Shown here one piece after another: positions 39,401 to 52,055 of a stretch of DNA of 64,000 nucleotides (the stretch's first letter is position 1; every line of letters starts with the position of its first letter). A model generated the notes under the pieces. It ran no database searches. It was not told the origin of the DNA and worked only from the letters and a program-made list of their open reading frames with translations. Position numbers and translations under genes: made by a program. This DNA comes from Burkholderiales bacterium (GTDB lineage: Bacteria > Pseudomonadota > Gammaproteobacteria > Burkholderiales > WYBJ01). The stretch is from contig JADLAC010000089.1 of assembly GCA_020848435.1 (NCBI GenBank), forward strand, positions 98,124 through 162,123. Direction: 5' to 3'.

Positions 39401-39946
39401 GAGCTCGACGAGGTATTCAAGTCGCAGGTCGCCCAGCTCGTCGACACGTCAGGCCCGGCCTGGCGCGCGCGCGGCAAAGAGGGTCCGGCGCTCCCCTCGG
39501 CGGTGATCGCCCAGTTTCAGCGCGCGGCGGTCATTCGCGATGCGTTTTTCCGGCCGGGATCGAAAACGCCCGCGGCGAGCGCCGAGCTGCGCGTGTTGTC
39601 GATGGACGAACGGGTGAGCCACGTTACGCTGGAGGTCGACAACCAGGTGATGCGCTTCGACCGGGTCGCAGCGCTGGCGGTCAAGATCGGCTGGCCGAGC
39701 CAGCGTCCTGGCGGCAGCGTGCGCTTGCAGGCCTACCCGAGCGGCGCGACGCTCTCGATCGAGGGGACGTGGGCCTTGTTCCGCCTGGTCGAGCGCGGCA
39801 ATCCCCAGCCCGGTGCCCAGCCCGACAGGCTGCAATTGGCCTACAACTTCGGCGGCGCACCGGTCGCCTTCGAGCTGCGTGCCGCGAGCTTCTACAACCC
39901 GTTCCGTCTGCGGGCGCTGGAGGAGTTTCAATGTCCCGGGAGCTGA
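36413..39946 (+). CDS. tssM: T6SS membrane complex protein TssM (IcmF/VasK)
   Basis: N-terminal TM segments, Walker A GAPGSGKTTALINSGLRF, about 1177 aa from GTG start. Confidence 0.95.
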   Translation: MRKLFKNRWFLGVLMVAAVALVIWFIGPAIAVFDVRPLERAAVRAIVIFAVAGVWLGIELGRLIAARQANKKLLEGIAGAGSGLAAAPDKSVEEVALLRQRFEEAAGVLKKAKFSGRGGESQFLYQLPWYVFIGAPGSGKTTALINSGLRFAVGEGADGHAVKGVGGTRNCDWWFTEEAVLLDTAGRYTTQESEQKTDAAAWLGFLDLLKKHRPRRPLNGAIITVSVSDLLSWSEAERIRYCDAVRQRVQELYSRLGVRFPLYVMVTKCDLLAGFNEFFATYGRDERAQVWGMTFPHTPQATAGIDYAALFGAEFQALDTRLNGLLVDRLQQERDQQRRALIYNFPQQFGGLRPLLGEFVGAVFSGSRYTEQPMLRGVYFTSGTQEGSPIDRVLGTLARSFKLERKILPPSVASGRSFFLTALLKDLIFPEAGLVGANAALERRLRALLYAGYATLALVSIGLLSLWGLSYARNQALIAEFEAKTKSVQDKIEKLPPPQVGDLPAVSAVLSAMRALGEPYADPGYSVPLSLGFGLYQGEKLGSQARRAYEHALRDAFLPRIALRLEQLIREVDNPVALYEVLKAYLMLYTDKVLDPKGLEALLALDWERSLPGGDGGQLASTLQGHLRAALANRPLDMVRRQEAQLVADARAKLSRASLIDRIYARLQQEAEASQLPAFSLSDAAGPNTAQVFERRSGKPLTQGVPGFFTVNGYYKAFRPAAERTTQRLAREEAWVLGRKAGETPVAGASGPILEDVRRRYLEDYIRTWNDFLGDVRLKRPENLAQTVQLVRLLSGSDSPLKRFVVAAAKETALAEADASIQAAGAKAVTDAVVDSTKKALGGLFGGAVKPDAAAPRRLETMVDDHFRELRALAAGKEGAPAQIDAIISKLREYHSQLMAMEEAERRGEPVKPPLAARELEGDAAQLPSPVREALRSAASAGMSQGDKASLDSVMKAVRAAADFCRKAIAGRYPFAKNSASEVTADDFSRVFSPGGELDEVFKSQVAQLVDTSGPAWRARGKEGPALPSAVIAQFQRAAVIRDAFFRPGSKTPAASAELRVLSMDERVSHVTLEVDNQVMRFDRVAALAVKIGWPSQRPGGSVRLQAYPSGATLSIEGTWALFRLVERGNPQPGAQPDRLQLAYNFGGAPVAFELRAASFYNPFRLRALEEFQCPGS

Positions 39947-40695
39947 GCATGGATCAGCCCGGAGAGACGGGCTTCTACGGCAAGATCCCGAGCCAGGGCG
40001 ACTTCGTCAGCCGCCGTCTCGCCCAGGATTTCATTCAGCAGTGGGACGATTGGCTGCAGGCTTGCCTCGCGCACAACCGGAGCGCCTTCGGCGCTCGCTG
40101 GGAGGGCCTGTACCGAGAGGCACCGGTGTGGCGTTTCCTGCTTGCTCCGGGCACCTGCGGCGCGTCGGCCTGGGCCGGGCTGGTGCAGCCGAGCGTCGAC
40201 CGGGTCGGGCGTTATTTTCCGCTCACGGTCGCCGCCGAGCTGCCGAGCGACATCGAAGTGCTCGACACCATGGGCGCGGCCAGCGGCTGGTATGAGCGCG
40301 TCGAGCACGCGGCCGCGGCCGCTTTCGACGCCGAGGTGCAGCTCGATGCGTTCGATCGCAGCCTGCAAGCCCTGTCCTTTCCGGCAGCAGCGCTGGTACG
40401 AGCCGATGCGGCCGACGATACGCTGCCGCTCGCCGAGCGCTCGGTGACGGCGTTCAAGGTGGCCGCCGGGAGCAATGACGGCTTGAGCGACGCGCGCGCC
40501 ATCCTGCGCGAGGAACAGGTGAACGTCGGCCACCGCCACTGCGTCTGGTTCAATGCGAGCGCGCAGGCGAGCGAGCGTGTCCTGCTGGTCACCAGAGCGC
40601 TACCCGATGCCCAACTGTCATGCGCATTTTTCGACGGCGGGTGGCGAAAATTCGGCTGGGACAGCAGCAAGGCGGATGCCGTGTCGTCCGATTGA
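39931..40695 (+). CDS. tagF: T6SS-associated protein TagF
   Basis: GFYGKIPSQGDFVSRRLAQDFIQQWDDWLQACL; GRYFPLTVAA. Confidence 0.92.
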   Translation: MSRELSMDQPGETGFYGKIPSQGDFVSRRLAQDFIQQWDDWLQACLAHNRSAFGARWEGLYREAPVWRFLLAPGTCGASAWAGLVQPSVDRVGRYFPLTVAAELPSDIEVLDTMGAASGWYERVEHAAAAAFDAEVQLDAFDRSLQALSFPAAALVRADAADDTLPLAERSVTAFKVAAGSNDGLSDARAILREEQVNVGHRHCVWFNASAQASERVLLVTRALPDAQLSCAFFDGGWRKFGWDSSKADAVSSD

Positions 40696-40882
40696 TGCGG
40701 CGCCAGCGCGCTTCGATCGTGCGTGCGGAAGTATTCTTATTCTTGCGAGCGTAACGGGCGGGATGTAGACTGGTTCGAGTGTCCCAAGCTTGCAGTCGCC
40801 GAGTTGTCATACGCTGGAGGACAACGGGCTAGCGGCTGAGGCGCGCTGACGCTCGCGTGCTCCAGGGAGTGTGTGATCGGTT

Positions 40883-41941
40883 ATGCCAGATCTCGATATC
40901 GAGCAGCTACTCTCGCCTGTCAGCGCGGACGACCCCGCGGGGGAGAATCTCGAATATGACGCCAGCTTTTCAGAGCTCGAGCGCGCCGCCGCCGGCAAGG
41001 AGGAACGTTACTCGGGGGGCGAGCTCATTCCCGCGGAGGAGCCCGACTGGAAGAGCGTGCGCCAGCTCGCGACCGAGCTGTTCACTCGCACCAAGGACCT
41101 GCGCGTGGCGATCCAACTCGTTCGGGCCGAGACTGCCATGGCCGGCGTCGATGGTCTCGGTGCCGGCATCGGCCTCATCCGCGGCCTGCTCGAGCGCTAC
41201 TGGGATACGGTCCATCCGAAGCTCGAAGCCGAGGACGAATACGACCCGGTGTTTCGAATCAACGCGCTCGCCTCGATCAGCGATCCGGCGGGGCTGCTCG
41301 GCTTGGCACGCAAGGCGTACGTGGTTGAAGCGCGCTCGGTCGGGCGCTACAGCTTCCGCGACCTGGATATCGTCGAAGAGCGCTCGACCCCGGTCCAAGG
41401 CGAGACCGTGCCGACATTGGACCTGTTGCGGGCGGCGTTGCGCGAGGCCGGCAGCGATTTTGCTCAGGCACGGGTCGATCGGCTGCAACAGATCCGGGAC
41501 GATCTGCGTGCGATCGAAGCGGTCTTCCGTGCCAATGCGCAAGGTGGCCAGACCCCCGATGTCGAAGCGTTGGATACGCTCATCGCCCACGGCATCGCAT
41601 TCCTCAGCAGCGGCATCGCACGCGCTGACGTGCAAGGCGAAGCTACCGAGGCAGCGCAGGAGGCGCACGGGAGCGGCGATACGAGCGTGGCGGCAGGCGG
41701 CGGCGCGGCGGTCGGCGCGTTGCGCAGCCGCGCCGATGTAAAACGCATATTGGACCAGGTATGCGAGTTCCTGGAGCGATCCGAGCCGAGCAATCCCGCG
41801 CCGCTGCTCATCCGGCGAGCGCAGCGGCTGCTCGATCTGAGCTTCATCGATATCATCCAGGACCTCGCGCCGGAAGCCTACGGCCAGATCGAAAAGCTCG
41901 CCGGCAGTCTGCCCGCGGCGCAGCCGGCAGCGGAGCAATAG
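40883..41941 (+). CDS. tssA: T6SS protein TssA (ImpA N-terminal domain)
   Basis: LLSPVSADDPAGENLEYDASFSELERAA; EEPDWKSVRQLATELFTRTKDLRVAIQL. Confidence 0.93.
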   Translation: MPDLDIEQLLSPVSADDPAGENLEYDASFSELERAAAGKEERYSGGELIPAEEPDWKSVRQLATELFTRTKDLRVAIQLVRAETAMAGVDGLGAGIGLIRGLLERYWDTVHPKLEAEDEYDPVFRINALASISDPAGLLGLARKAYVVEARSVGRYSFRDLDIVEERSTPVQGETVPTLDLLRAALREAGSDFAQARVDRLQQIRDDLRAIEAVFRANAQGGQTPDVEALDTLIAHGIAFLSSGIARADVQGEATEAAQEAHGSGDTSVAAGGGAAVGALRSRADVKRILDQVCEFLERSEPSNPAPLLIRRAQRLLDLSFIDIIQDLAPEAYGQIEKLAGSLPAAQPAAEQ

Positions 41942-42006
41942 CGCGGGCCGTGTAGACGCTTGGCCCGTCGCTCAGTAGCAGGTACATCGAAACCAGGAGA
42001 CAAGCC

Positions 42007-42516
42007 ATGGCCCAGAGCAGCCAGAAATTCATCGCCCGCAATCGCGCGCCACGGGTACAGATCGAGTACGACGTGGAGCTCTACGGCGCGGAAAAGAAAG
42101 TACAGTTGCCCTTCGTCATGGGCGTGATGTCGGATCTCTCGGGCAAGCCTGCCGAGGCGCTGCCGCCGGTGGCGGACCGCAAGTTTCTCTCCATCGACGT
42201 CGACAACTTCGACGACCGGCTGAAATCGATGAAGCCGCGGGTTGCCTTCCAGGTGCCCAACACGCTCACCGGCGAAGGCAATATCAGCGTCGACATCACC
42301 TTCGAGAGCATGGACGATTTCTCGCCCGCCGCGATCGCCAAGAAGGTCGATGCGCTCAACAAGCTGCTGGAGGCGCGCAACCAGCTCTCCAACCTGCTCA
42401 CCTACATGGACGGCAAGACCGGCGCCGAGGAGCTCATCGCCAAGGTGCTGCAGGATCCCGCGCTGCTACAGTCGCTTGCCGCGGCACCGAAGCCAGAAGA
42501 GGGCGGACAGGCGTAG
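42007..42516 (+). CDS. tssB: T6SS contractile sheath small subunit TssB
   Basis: RAPRVQIEYDVELYGAEKKVQLPFVMGVMSDLSGK; MKPRVAFQVPNTL. Confidence 0.97.
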   Translation: MAQSSQKFIARNRAPRVQIEYDVELYGAEKKVQLPFVMGVMSDLSGKPAEALPPVADRKFLSIDVDNFDDRLKSMKPRVAFQVPNTLTGEGNISVDITFESMDDFSPAAIAKKVDALNKLLEARNQLSNLLTYMDGKTGAEELIAKVLQDPALLQSLAAAPKPEEGGQA

Positions 42517-42565
42517 CAGCGCCGCTGACCGTCATTGACGACGAACCTATCCGACAAGGTGGCAT

Positions 42566-44059
42566 ATGGCTGAAGCTCAAACCCAGTCCCAAGCGGCAGG
42601 CGGCGAACTGCAACTCGACGAGTTTTCCGCGCTTCTCAACAAGGAGTTCAAACCCAAGACCGACCAGGCCAAGGATGCGGTCGCGAATGCCGTTCGGACC
42701 TTGGCGGCGCAGGCGCTGGCGGATACCAAGCTGATCTCCTCCGACGCCATGAAGTCGATCGAGGCGATCATCGCGGCGATCGACAACAAGCTCACCGAGC
42801 AGGTGAACCTCATCATCCACAACGCCGATTTCCAGAAGCTCGAGGGCGCCTGGCGCGGTCTGCATTACCTGGTGAACAACACCGAGACCGACGAGCAGCT
42901 CAAGATCCGCGTGATGAATATCTCCAAGCAGGATCTCGCCCGCACCCTCAAGCGCTACAAGGGCACGGCCTGGGATCAGAGCCCGATATTCAAGAAGGCG
43001 TACGAAGAGGAATTCGGCCAGTTCGGCGGCGAGCCGTTCGGCTGTTTCGTCGGCGACTACTTCTTCGACCAGACGCCGCCGGACGTGGAGCTGCTAGGCG
43101 AGATCGCCAAGGTGTCCGCGGCTACGCATTCGCCTTTCATCGCCGGCGCCTCGCCGACCGTGATGCAGATGGAATCGTGGCGCGAGCTGGCCAATCCGCG
43201 CGACCTCACCAAGATCTTCGGCTCGCCGGAATACGCGCCGTGGCGCTCGCTACGCGAATCCGAAGACTCGCGTTATATCGGGCTCGCCATGCCACGCTTC
43301 CTGGCGCGCGCCCCGTACGGGGCGAAGACCAACCCGGTGGAGGCGTTCAACTTCGAGGAAGACGTCGAAGGCTCGCAGCACGATCGCTACACCTGGGCGA
43401 ATTCGGCCTATGCGATGGCGACCAACATCAACCGCGCCTTCAAGATGTACGGCTGGTGTACGCGCATTCGCGGGGTGGAGTCGGGCGGTGCGGTGGAGGG
43501 TCTGCCCTGCCATACCTTCCCGACCGACGACGGCGGCGTCGACATGAAGTGCCCGACCGAGATCGCGATCAGCGACCGGCGCGAGGCCGAGCTGGCGAAG
43601 AACGGCTTCATGCCGCTCATCCACCGCAAGAATTCGGATTTCGCGGCCTTCATCGGGGCGCAGTCGCTGCAAAAGCCGGCCGAGTACACCGATCCTGACG
43701 CAACCGCGAATGCGAACCTGGCGGCGCGGCTGCCGTACCTGTTCGCGACCTGCCGCTTCGCGCACTATCTGAAGTGCATGGTGCGCGACAAGATCGGCTC
43801 CTTCAAGGAACGCGACGACATGCAGCGCTGGCTGCAGGAATGGATCCTTCAATACGTCGACGGCGATCCGGCCAATTCGTCGGAAGAAACCAAGGCGCGG
43901 CGCCCGCTTGCGGCCGCCGAGGTGGTGGTCGAGGAAGTGGAAGGCAATCCAGGTTACTACACGTCGAAGTTCTTCTTGCGCCCGCACTACCAGCTCGAAG
44001 GCTTGACGGTATCGTTGCGCCTGGTATCGAAGCTGCCATCGGTGAAAGGAGGCGGATAA
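42566..44059 (+). CDS. tssC: T6SS contractile sheath large subunit TssC
   Basis: LEGAWRGLHYLVNNTETDEQLKIRVMNISKQDL; FLARAPYGAKTNPVEAFNFEE. Confidence 0.97.
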   Translation: MAEAQTQSQAAGGELQLDEFSALLNKEFKPKTDQAKDAVANAVRTLAAQALADTKLISSDAMKSIEAIIAAIDNKLTEQVNLIIHNADFQKLEGAWRGLHYLVNNTETDEQLKIRVMNISKQDLARTLKRYKGTAWDQSPIFKKAYEEEFGQFGGEPFGCFVGDYFFDQTPPDVELLGEIAKVSAATHSPFIAGASPTVMQMESWRELANPRDLTKIFGSPEYAPWRSLRESEDSRYIGLAMPRFLARAPYGAKTNPVEAFNFEEDVEGSQHDRYTWANSAYAMATNINRAFKMYGWCTRIRGVESGGAVEGLPCHTFPTDDGGVDMKCPTEIAISDRREAELAKNGFMPLIHRKNSDFAAFIGAQSLQKPAEYTDPDATANANLAARLPYLFATCRFAHYLKCMVRDKIGSFKERDDMQRWLQEWILQYVDGDPANSSEETKARRPLAAAEVVVEEVEGNPGYYTSKFFLRPHYQLEGLTVSLRLVSKLPSVKGGG

Positions 44060-44167
44060 ATTACCTTGCCAGCATGAACATGCAATAGGAATATGGCTGC
44101 GGCCCGCAACGCATACCGGTCGCAGGTGTAGCGGAGTCATAACACGCGAAACAAGGAGACGGCAGCT

Positions 44168-44656
44168 ATGGCAATGGACATGTTCATCAAGATTGGCGAT
44201 CTCAAGGGGGAATCCAAGGACCACAAGCACAAGGAGTCGATCGACGTTCTCGCCTGGAGCTGGGGCATGAGTAACTCCGGCAGCGCGCATACCGGCGGCG
44301 GCGCGGGCGCGGGCAAGGTCAACGTGCAGGACCTCAACTTTACGAAGTACATCGACTTCTCCTCCACCGGCTTGCAGCTTGCATGTTGTAACGGCAAGCA
44401 TTTCCCCAAGGCGCTGTTGACTGTGCGCAAAGCGGGCGAGAAGCCGCTCGAGTATCTGAAGATCACCATGGAGGAGGTGCTCGTATCGGCCGTTTCTACG
44501 GGCGGCAGCGGCGGCGAGGATCGGCTGACCGAGAACGTGACGCTCAATTTCGCCAAGGTCAAGGTGGAGTACCAGAAGCAGGATGCGAAGGGTGCGCCGG
44601 ACGGCGGTCCCGCCACCCTGGGCTGGAACATCGCCGAGAACGTCAAGTTCGGTTAG
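44168..44656 (+). CDS. hcp: T6SS tube protein Hcp
   Basis: MAMDMFIKIGDLKGESKDHKHKESIDVLAWSWGMSNSGS. Confidence 0.97.
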   Translation: MAMDMFIKIGDLKGESKDHKHKESIDVLAWSWGMSNSGSAHTGGGAGAGKVNVQDLNFTKYIDFSSTGLQLACCNGKHFPKALLTVRKAGEKPLEYLKITMEEVLVSAVSTGGSGGEDRLTENVTLNFAKVKVEYQKQDAKGAPDGGPATLGWNIAENVKFG

Positions 44657-44792
44657 GCGTCGTTCGATCCGGCGGAGAATCGATTACGCTCTGAGGCCGG
44701 TTGCACCCGCGGCCGGGTTGAATGCCGCGGGATCCCTGGGCGGTCGCTCTGTTGAGGCGGGCTCGCGCGCGGGTCGGCCCTGAAAGGCGCTC

Positions 44793-45626
44793 ATGCAGTT
44801 AGCTGATCTATTGCGCGAAGCCCGGCTGGATGAGGCATTGGCGGAGCTGCAGTCACAGGTCCGGCGTACACCCTCGGATGCGAAGCTGCGCGTATTGCTG
44901 TTCCAGTTGCTCGCGGTGATGGGACAGTGGGATCGGGCCGCGAATCAGCTATCCGTGATCGCCGACCTGGATGCCAAGGCGCTGGCGATGGTCCAGACCT
45001 ATCGCGCCGCGCTCGATTGCGAGGTCTTCCGCGACAGCGTGTTCGCGGGCAACAAGACTCCGCTCGTGTTCGGTGATCCCGCGGATTGGATCGCGCGCCT
45101 GATCGAGGCACTGCGGCACACTGCGCAAGGCCGTCACGCCGATGCCGAGCGCCTGCGCGCCGATGCCCTCGAGCAGGCAGCCGCGGTTTCGGGACAGATC
45201 GACGGGCAAGCGTTCGCCTGGATCGCCGATGCCGACAGCCGGCTCGGCCCGGTGTGCGAGGCGATCATCAACGGCAAGTACTACTGGGTGCCCTTCGAGC
45301 GCCTGCACGCGATCCAGGTCGATGCGCCCGAGGATCTGCGCGATGTCGTCTGGATGCCGGTTCGTCTCACGTTCGCCAATGGCGGCGAGACCGTGGCTTT
45401 GATTCCGACACGCTATCCGGGCTCGGAAAAACACGCCGAGGGAGCGATCCGGCTGGCGCGCAAGACCGATTGGATGCAGACCTCGGATGCGACCTACCTC
45501 GGCGCCGGACAGCGGATGTTCGCCACCGATACGGGCGAGTATCCCTTGATGGATGTTCGCCGCATCCGGATCGGCGAGGCGCTTCGCGCCGGCGAGGCCG
45601 ATAACGCGGCCTCGGGCGAGGCCTGA
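44793..45626 (+). CDS. tagJ: T6SS accessory protein TagJ (ImpE family)
   Basis: LREARLDEALAELQSQVRRTPSDAKLRVLLFQLLAVMGQWDRA; GKYYWVPFERL; DVVWMPVRLTFANGGETVALIPTRYPGSE. Confidence 0.9.
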   Translation: MQLADLLREARLDEALAELQSQVRRTPSDAKLRVLLFQLLAVMGQWDRAANQLSVIADLDAKALAMVQTYRAALDCEVFRDSVFAGNKTPLVFGDPADWIARLIEALRHTAQGRHADAERLRADALEQAAAVSGQIDGQAFAWIADADSRLGPVCEAIINGKYYWVPFERLHAIQVDAPEDLRDVVWMPVRLTFANGGETVALIPTRYPGSEKHAEGAIRLARKTDWMQTSDATYLGAGQRMFATDTGEYPLMDVRRIRIGEALRAGEADNAASGEA

Positions 45627-45775
45627 TCGTGGCGGCATGGGTACGTAGGCGCTCGATGCGGGCCGGCAGCTTCGCCAGCCTCGGACGGTGCCTGATCGTG
45701 CCGGTATTCGCACGCTCCCATGTCATGGGGATCGAGTAGGCGTCTGCCGCCGCTCGGTTCGCTCGCGGCACAGTC

Positions 45776-46285
45776 ATGGCAGAGCTTCTCCCGAAGGATC
45801 GTCTGCAGCCCTCGCTGCTCGATCGGCTGATCGACGAGGAGCCCGATAAGCGCGCCGAAGCGCCCGAGCGGCGCGTGCTCACGCTGAGCCGGCTGCGCGA
45901 GTGTACGCTGCGCGATCTCAATTGGCTGTTCAATGCCACGCAGATGGCGGCGCCGAAGGCGCTCGAGGACCATCCCTACGTGGCGAGCTCGGTGGTGAAC
46001 TATGGCTTGCCCGCCTTTTCCGGCACCACGGCCTCCGGTATCGACATTCGCGCGATGGAAAACGCCTTGCGCCAGGCGATTCTGAATTTCGAGCCGCGCT
46101 TGCTGGCAGACAGCGTGCGGGTACGCGCGCGCCTGATCGAGCGCGAGGAGAACACGCACAACCGGCTGTCGTTCGATATCGAATGCAGGCTGTGGGCGCA
46201 GCCCGCACCGATCGCGTTGCTGCTGCACTCCGACGTCGATCTCGAAAGCGGTCAGACGACGGTGCACGAGGCGGGACGGCGCTGA
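45776..46285 (+). CDS. tssE: T6SS baseplate protein TssE (gp25-like)
   Basis: LQPSLLDRLIDEEP...SSVVNYGLPAFSGT...IEREENTHNRLSFDIECRLWA. Confidence 0.92.
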   Translation: MAELLPKDRLQPSLLDRLIDEEPDKRAEAPERRVLTLSRLRECTLRDLNWLFNATQMAAPKALEDHPYVASSVVNYGLPAFSGTTASGIDIRAMENALRQAILNFEPRLLADSVRVRARLIEREENTHNRLSFDIECRLWAQPAPIALLLHSDVDLESGQTTVHEAGRR

Positions 46286-48159
46286 TGGATCCGAGGCTGC
46301 TCGACTACTACAACCAGGAGCTGCAATACATCCGCGAGATGGGTGCGGAGTTCGCGCAGGAATATCCCAAGATCGCCGCCCGGCTAGCGCTGTCGGGGAT
46401 CGAGTGCGCCGATCCCTACGTCGAGCGGCTGCTGGAGGGCTTCGCCTTCCTCACCGCGCGCGTGCAGCTTCGGATCGACGCGGAGTTTCCGCGCTTCACC
46501 CAGCAGTTGCTGCAGATGGTCTATCCCGACTACCTGGTGCCCATGCCCTCGATGGTGGTGGCGCAGGTGCAACCGGACCTGAGCGAAGCCGGGCTCGCGA
46601 AAGGCTACGAGATTCCACGCGCAGCCGCGCTCAACGCTCAGCGCAGCCTCGATGCAGCGACCGCGTGCCAATATCGCACGGCGCATTCGCTTACGCTTTG
46701 GCCGTTGCAAGTCACGCAGGCGTCGTACCGCGCGTATGCCGGGGACTTCCCGCCCGATTTGCCGCTCGCGCGCACGCCGCAGGCCGTGTTGCGACTGCGC
46801 CTGAGCGTGTCCGGCAACCTCAAGTTCAGTCAGCTTGCCTTGAGCACGCTGCCCTTGTACCTATGCGGTCCGGACAACATCGCGTATCGCCTATACGAAA
46901 CCCTGCTCGCCGATGCACGCGGCGCCTATTTTTCGATTCCAGGACAGCGGCGGCTGCTGGGGCGTTTTCTTACGCGCGATTGCATCCGCGATCTGGGCTT
47001 TCGCGACAGCCAGGCGCTGCTGCCGCCCGGCCCGCGTACCTTCCAGGGACATCGGCTGTTGCAGGAATACATGGCGTTTCCGCAGCGCTACTTGTTCGTG
47101 GAGCTGGCGCAGCTCGAGCGCTGCCTGCGCCAGGCGGAGGTCTCCGAGGTGGAACTCACCATCGCGCTCGCCCACCACGAGCGCACGCTCGAAGACAGCG
47201 TCTCGCACGCCGATTTCGCGCTGCATTGCGTGCCCGCGATCAATCTGTTTCCCAAGCGCACCGACAGGATACATACCGATGGTTTGCGCGCCGAATACCA
47301 TGTCGTGCCCGATCGGACGCGGCCGATGGATTTCGAGGTCTTCCGCGTCAACGCCGTCACCGGATATGGCGAGGGCATCGAGACGCAGCGCGAGTTCCTG
47401 CCGTTTTATGCGCTCTACGACCAGCGCTTGGACCAGGATACGAATGCCTACTTCACGCTGCGCCGCGAGCCGCGTGTGCTCTCGGACAAACAACGTCGCG
47501 TCGGTCCGCGCACGAGCTACGTCGGCAGCGAGGTCTTCATCTCCCTGGTCGACGGCCGCGAAGCGCCGTTCTCGGCCGACCTGCGCCAGCTCGGCGTGGA
47601 GACGCTGTGCACCAACCGCGATCTGCCACTGCGCATGCCGCTGGGCTCGCCCCGCGGCGACTTCGTGCTCGACACCACCGGGCCGGTTCAATCGATACGC
47701 TGCATCAAGGGCCCGTCCCTGCCGGTGTCGGCTCACCTCGCCGGGGAATCCTCCTGGCGGCTGATCGGACTGTTGTCGCAGAACTATCTGTCGCTGGTCG
47801 ATACGGGTCCGCGGGAAGGCGCGGAAGCGCTGCGGGAGCTGTTGACGCTGTGCGCGGCGCAATTCGAAGCGCATACGCGCAAGCAGATTTCGGGGCTGCG
47901 CAGCGCTGCCTGCGCGCAGGTCGTGCGGCGGCTACCCACGCGCGGCCCGGTGGCGTTCGGCCGTGGCATCGAAGTCACGCTGGAGATCGACGAAAGCTCG
48001 CTCGGTGGCATGGGTGCGTTGTTGTTCGGGTCGGTGCTGCGGCATTTTCTCGGCCGGCACGTGTCGCTGAACAGCTTCGCGGAAGTCGTGCTCAAAGTGA
48101 CCGGACGCGGAGAGGTGGTGCGATGGCCGCCGAGCATCGGGGCGAGAGCCGTCATCTAG
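46285..48159 (+). CDS. tssF: T6SS baseplate protein TssF
   Basis: MDPRLLDYYNQELQYIREMGAEFAQEYPKIAARLALSGIECADPYVERLLEGFAFLTARVQLRIDAEFPRFTQQLL; overlaps the tssE stop. Confidence 0.95.
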   Translation: MDPRLLDYYNQELQYIREMGAEFAQEYPKIAARLALSGIECADPYVERLLEGFAFLTARVQLRIDAEFPRFTQQLLQMVYPDYLVPMPSMVVAQVQPDLSEAGLAKGYEIPRAAALNAQRSLDAATACQYRTAHSLTLWPLQVTQASYRAYAGDFPPDLPLARTPQAVLRLRLSVSGNLKFSQLALSTLPLYLCGPDNIAYRLYETLLADARGAYFSIPGQRRLLGRFLTRDCIRDLGFRDSQALLPPGPRTFQGHRLLQEYMAFPQRYLFVELAQLERCLRQAEVSEVELTIALAHHERTLEDSVSHADFALHCVPAINLFPKRTDRIHTDGLRAEYHVVPDRTRPMDFEVFRVNAVTGYGEGIETQREFLPFYALYDQRLDQDTNAYFTLRREPRVLSDKQRRVGPRTSYVGSEVFISLVDGREAPFSADLRQLGVETLCTNRDLPLRMPLGSPRGDFVLDTTGPVQSIRCIKGPSLPVSAHLAGESSWRLIGLLSQNYLSLVDTGPREGAEALRELLTLCAAQFEAHTRKQISGLRSAACAQVVRRLPTRGPVAFGRGIEVTLEIDESSLGGMGALLFGSVLRHFLGRHVSLNSFAEVVLKVTGRGEVVRWPPSIGARAVI

Positions 48160-49139
48160 CGCTGTTGCAGGCGCTCGCCGCCGATCCGCACCGGTTCGAT
48201 TTCTATCGAGCGTTGCGCGAGATCGAGTGCGCGTTTGCCGACAAGCCGCGCATCGGCGAGGCGCGCCGCCCGCAAGACGAGCCGATTCGGTTCTGCCAGG
48301 CACCTTCGCTCGCCTTCGCACCGTCGACGCTGGCCGGCTTCATCCCAGCGCGCGAGGGCCGGCCTCCGCGCCTGATCGAGAGCTTCTTCGGATTGCTCGG
48401 TCCGAACGGGCCGCTGCCGCTGCATCTGACCGAGTTCGCCCGCGACCGCTTGCGCAACGCCGCCGATCCCACCTTCGTGCGCTTTCTGGATCTCTTCCAC
48501 CATCGCCTGATCGCGTTGTTCTACCGCGCCTGGGCGCGGGCGCAACCCACGGTGAGCCTCGACCGGCCGGATCGGGACCGGTTCGCGCTCTACGTCGGCG
48601 CGTTCATCGGGCTCACGGCGCGCAGCATGCGCGCTCGCGATGCGGTGCCCGATGCCGCCAAGCTGTCGTTCGCGGGTTTGCTCGGCCGGCAAGTGCGCAA
48701 TGCGGACGGTCTGGTTTCGATCCTGCGCGGTTACCTGCGCGTGCCGGTGGCGATCCAGCAGCTGGTGGCGCATTGGATGGATCTGCCGCAGGTCCTGCGC
48801 ACCCGGCTGGGCCGCGAAGATGTTGCGCGCCTGGGCGAGACGGCGGTCGCAGGCGCGCGCGTGTGGGACTTGCAATCGCGCTTCCGGCTCGTGGTCGGCC
48901 CATTGTGCTACCGCGATTACGAACGCTTTCTGCCCGGGGGGCCGAGTTACGCGCGCTTGAGCGACTGGGTGCGTACCTACGTGGGCTTCGAGCTGAAGTG
49001 GGACTGTCGCCTGGTCCTCAAGGCCGACGAAGTGCCGCCGCTGCTGCTGGGCTACAACGGACGCCTGGGCTGGACGAGCTGGCTCGGCACGCGCCTGGGC
49101 GAGGGTCACGCGGACGACCTCGTCCTGGCTGGACATTGA
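48123..49139 (+). CDS. tssG: T6SS baseplate protein TssG
   Basis: LQALAADPHRFDFYRALREIECAFADKPRIGEARRPQDEPIRFCQAPSLAFAPS; GLLGPNGPLPLHLTEFARDR. Confidence 0.95.
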   Translation: MAAEHRGESRHLALLQALAADPHRFDFYRALREIECAFADKPRIGEARRPQDEPIRFCQAPSLAFAPSTLAGFIPAREGRPPRLIESFFGLLGPNGPLPLHLTEFARDRLRNAADPTFVRFLDLFHHRLIALFYRAWARAQPTVSLDRPDRDRFALYVGAFIGLTARSMRARDAVPDAAKLSFAGLLGRQVRNADGLVSILRGYLRVPVAIQQLVAHWMDLPQVLRTRLGREDVARLGETAVAGARVWDLQSRFRLVVGPLCYRDYERFLPGGPSYARLSDWVRTYVGFELKWDCRLVLKADEVPPLLLGYNGRLGWTSWLGTRLGEGHADDLVLAGH

Positions 49140-49238
49140 GGCCCCGCCGGCGGCGCAGCGATCTGTCGGTGGGAATCGCCGCGACGCTCCGCGGCGCAAA
49201 CGCGGGACGCGCTTTGAGACCAAAACCAAGGAGGTTAC

Positions 49239-52007
<2,769 letters not shown>

Positions 52008-52055
52008 GCACGCGCGCGCGCGCGTGCGCCGCCGACACCCGGCGCATCGCGGCGG

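Noticed and set aside
45901-46284. Apparent N-terminal extension of tssF overlapping tssE
   Set aside because: Extension is out-of-frame translation of tssE; the TssF family start MDPRLLDYYNQEL is at 46285.
46404-48122. Long N-terminal extension of the tssG ORF overlapping tssF
   Set aside because: Low-complexity Arg/Ala/Gly sequence from an alternative frame of tssF; real TssG start is near 48123.
52010-52028. Run of alternating CG (cacgcgcgcgcgcgcgtgcg) between clpV and the Cys-rich gene
   Set aside because: Short simple repeat expected by chance in a very GC-rich genome; no functional support.
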